Shown here piece after piece: positions 5,388 to 6,411 of a stretch of DNA of 6,411 nucleotides (position 1 is the first letter of the stretch; every line of letters starts with the position of its first letter). Origin of the DNA: Oscillospiraceae bacterium (lineage in GTDB: Bacteria > Bacillota > Clostridia > Oscillospirales > Oscillospiraceae); the NCBI GenBank assembly GCA_031288675.1, contig JAITQY010000130.1, positions 1 through 6,411 on the forward strand, in the 5' to 3' direction. The position numbers were made by a program, and so were the translations under genes. Under the pieces are notes generated by a model. The model was not told the DNA's origin. It saw only the letters and a list, made by a program, of their open reading frames with translations, and made no database searches.

Positions 5388-6411
5388 TTACTGTCGTTCA
5401 CTGATCGGGCTATACGCCTCGCGTTTGCTGAGCGACTTATACGCAGGGCGCATAATGCGGTTGCGCGGATTGTAGACCTCCTCAATACGGTGAGCACACC
5501 AGCCAACCATACGCGAAATCGCGAACATCGGCGTGTAAAGTTCATCTGGAATGCCCAAGAAGCTGTAAATCAGCCCGGAGTAAAAATCGACATTAGCTGA
5601 AACGACCTTGTCCTTTCCGGCGTCATTCATAGCAAGCGGAGCAAGACGCTCCACGCTCTCTAAAAGTTCAAGCTCGTCAAGCCTGCCCTTCTCCTGCGCA
5701 ACAGTTCGGGCAAATTTCTTTAATACCACCGCGCGAGGGTCGGAGAGCGTATAGACGGCATGACCCATTCCGTAAATCAGTTTGGAGCCGTCACCGACTT
5801 TGCCATTGAGTATTTTGCTGAGATACGACATAATCTCGCCGTCGTCTTTCCAATCCTTGACGTTGGCTTTAATCTCCGCAAACTGCTGCATAACCATCTC
5901 ATTAGCGCCGCCGTGTTTCGGGCCTTTAAGTGAACCGATCGCAGCGCTTATTGAGCTGTAAATATCCGTTCCGGTACTTGACAAAGCGCGGCAGGCGAAA
6001 GCGCTGTTGTTGCCGCCCCCGTGTTCCGCGTGAAGAACCATGCACAGGTCGAGCAGTTTAGCTTCAACTGAGGTGTAGGAGCCGTCTTGCCGTATAGCGC
6101 GGAGAAAATTTTCCGCAAAGCTAAGCGACGGGTCTGTGTGGTGTAAATACAGGCTTTCACGGTCGAAAACATGGCGTTTAACTGCATACGCGTGGGCAAC
6201 TATCATAGGCGCGCGGGCAATCAAGCGAAGCGCCTTTGTAAGTTCGTCCTTAATATCGTGTGATTCCGGCTTCTCATCATAGCTGTAAAGCGCGAGAACG
6301 CTGCGTCCGAGCTTATTCATTATGTTGCGGCTCGGAGCGTTGAGAATCATATCCTGACTGAAGTTTTGCGGAAGTTCCGACCATTCGCCAAGCAAGGCAC
6401 TAAATACTTTC
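5388..6411 (-). CDS. Citrate synthase (citrate/2-methylcitrate synthase family), partial
   Basis: The last 340 residues of a citrate synthase; the first part lies beyond the right edge. It condenses oxaloacetate with acetyl-CoA to citrate in the cytoplasm, or propionyl-CoA in methylcitrate-type members. All three catalytic residues can be located: His in GPKHGGANE, His in GMGHAVYTLSDPR, and Asp in NVDFYSG. HAEHGGGNNS, GWCAHRIEE and the C-terminal RIMRPAY block are also typical. The visible reading starts KVFSALLGEWSELPQNF and is open to the edge, so an internal TTG at 6395 should not be taken as the start. Family size (about 450 residues in clostridial members, from memory) implies roughly 110 residues are missing. 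In many anaerobes the enzyme feeds glutamate synthesis through an incomplete cycle. Citrate versus methylcitrate preference cannot be told from this sequence. Confidence 0.95.
   Translation of the reverse strand, partial: KVFSALLGEWSELPQNFSQDMILNAPSRNIMNKLGRSVLALYSYDEKPESHDIKDELTKALRLIARAPMIVAHAYAVKRHVFDRESLYLHHTDPSLSFAENFLRAIRQDGSYTSVEAKLLDLCMVLHAEHGGGNNSAFACRALSSTGTDIYSSISAAIGSLKGPKHGGANEMVMQQFAEIKANVKDWKDDGEIMSYLSKILNGKVGDGSKLIYGMGHAVYTLSDPRAVVLKKFARTVAQEKGRLDELELLESVERLAPLAMNDAGKDKVVSANVDFYSGLIYSFLGIPDELYTPMFAISRMVGWCAHRIEEVYNPRNRIMRPAYKSLSKREAYSPISERQ

Overview
The window looks like chromosome from a low-to-mid GC Gram-positive anaerobe of the Clostridia, possibly Oscillospiraceae/Ruminococcaceae. 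The pointers are strong AGGAGG ribosome sites, a TTGACG/TATAAT promoter, a bacterial lipoprotein cyclophilin, a clostridial-style citrate synthase, a TrsS-like radical SAM protein, and a surface protein built of C-type lectin, InlB B-repeat and pilin-type isopeptide domains. The placement is inferred from protein character, not from any marker gene.

Layout. (1) Positions 1-1403, minus strand: a tightly packed operon reading right to left, with a small P-loop ATPase, a lipoprotein peptidyl-prolyl isomerase and the start of cinA (cut by the window edge). Its gaps are 1 and 9 nt, and it has a clear extended -10 promoter at 1440-1469. (2) Positions 1404-1581: a divergent control region with promoters facing both ways. 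(3) Positions 1582-3968, plus strand: one large surface-protein gene broken by a frameshift near 2697-2735. The first part carries an unrecognised beta-rich region and a C-type lectin-like domain. The second part carries the rest of an InlB-type B-repeat and three FctA/Spy0128-like repeats. (4) Positions 3969-4061: a convergent intergenic region with a perfect 14-bp inverted repeat. (5) Positions 4062-6411, minus strand: citrate synthase (its first part lies outside the window), then a Cys-rich radical SAM protein of the TrsS/Mj0619-like group.

The conserved cytoplasmic genes flank a single accessory gene. The accessory gene is the most unusual part. Its last repeat has lost the lysine that normally makes the isopeptide crosslink and has gained eight cysteines. 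The lectin domain carries ESN where a canonical EPN calcium/sugar motif would be. The encoded protein has no recognisable signal peptide or sortase signal. No mobile element, CRISPR array, tRNA or rRNA was seen.
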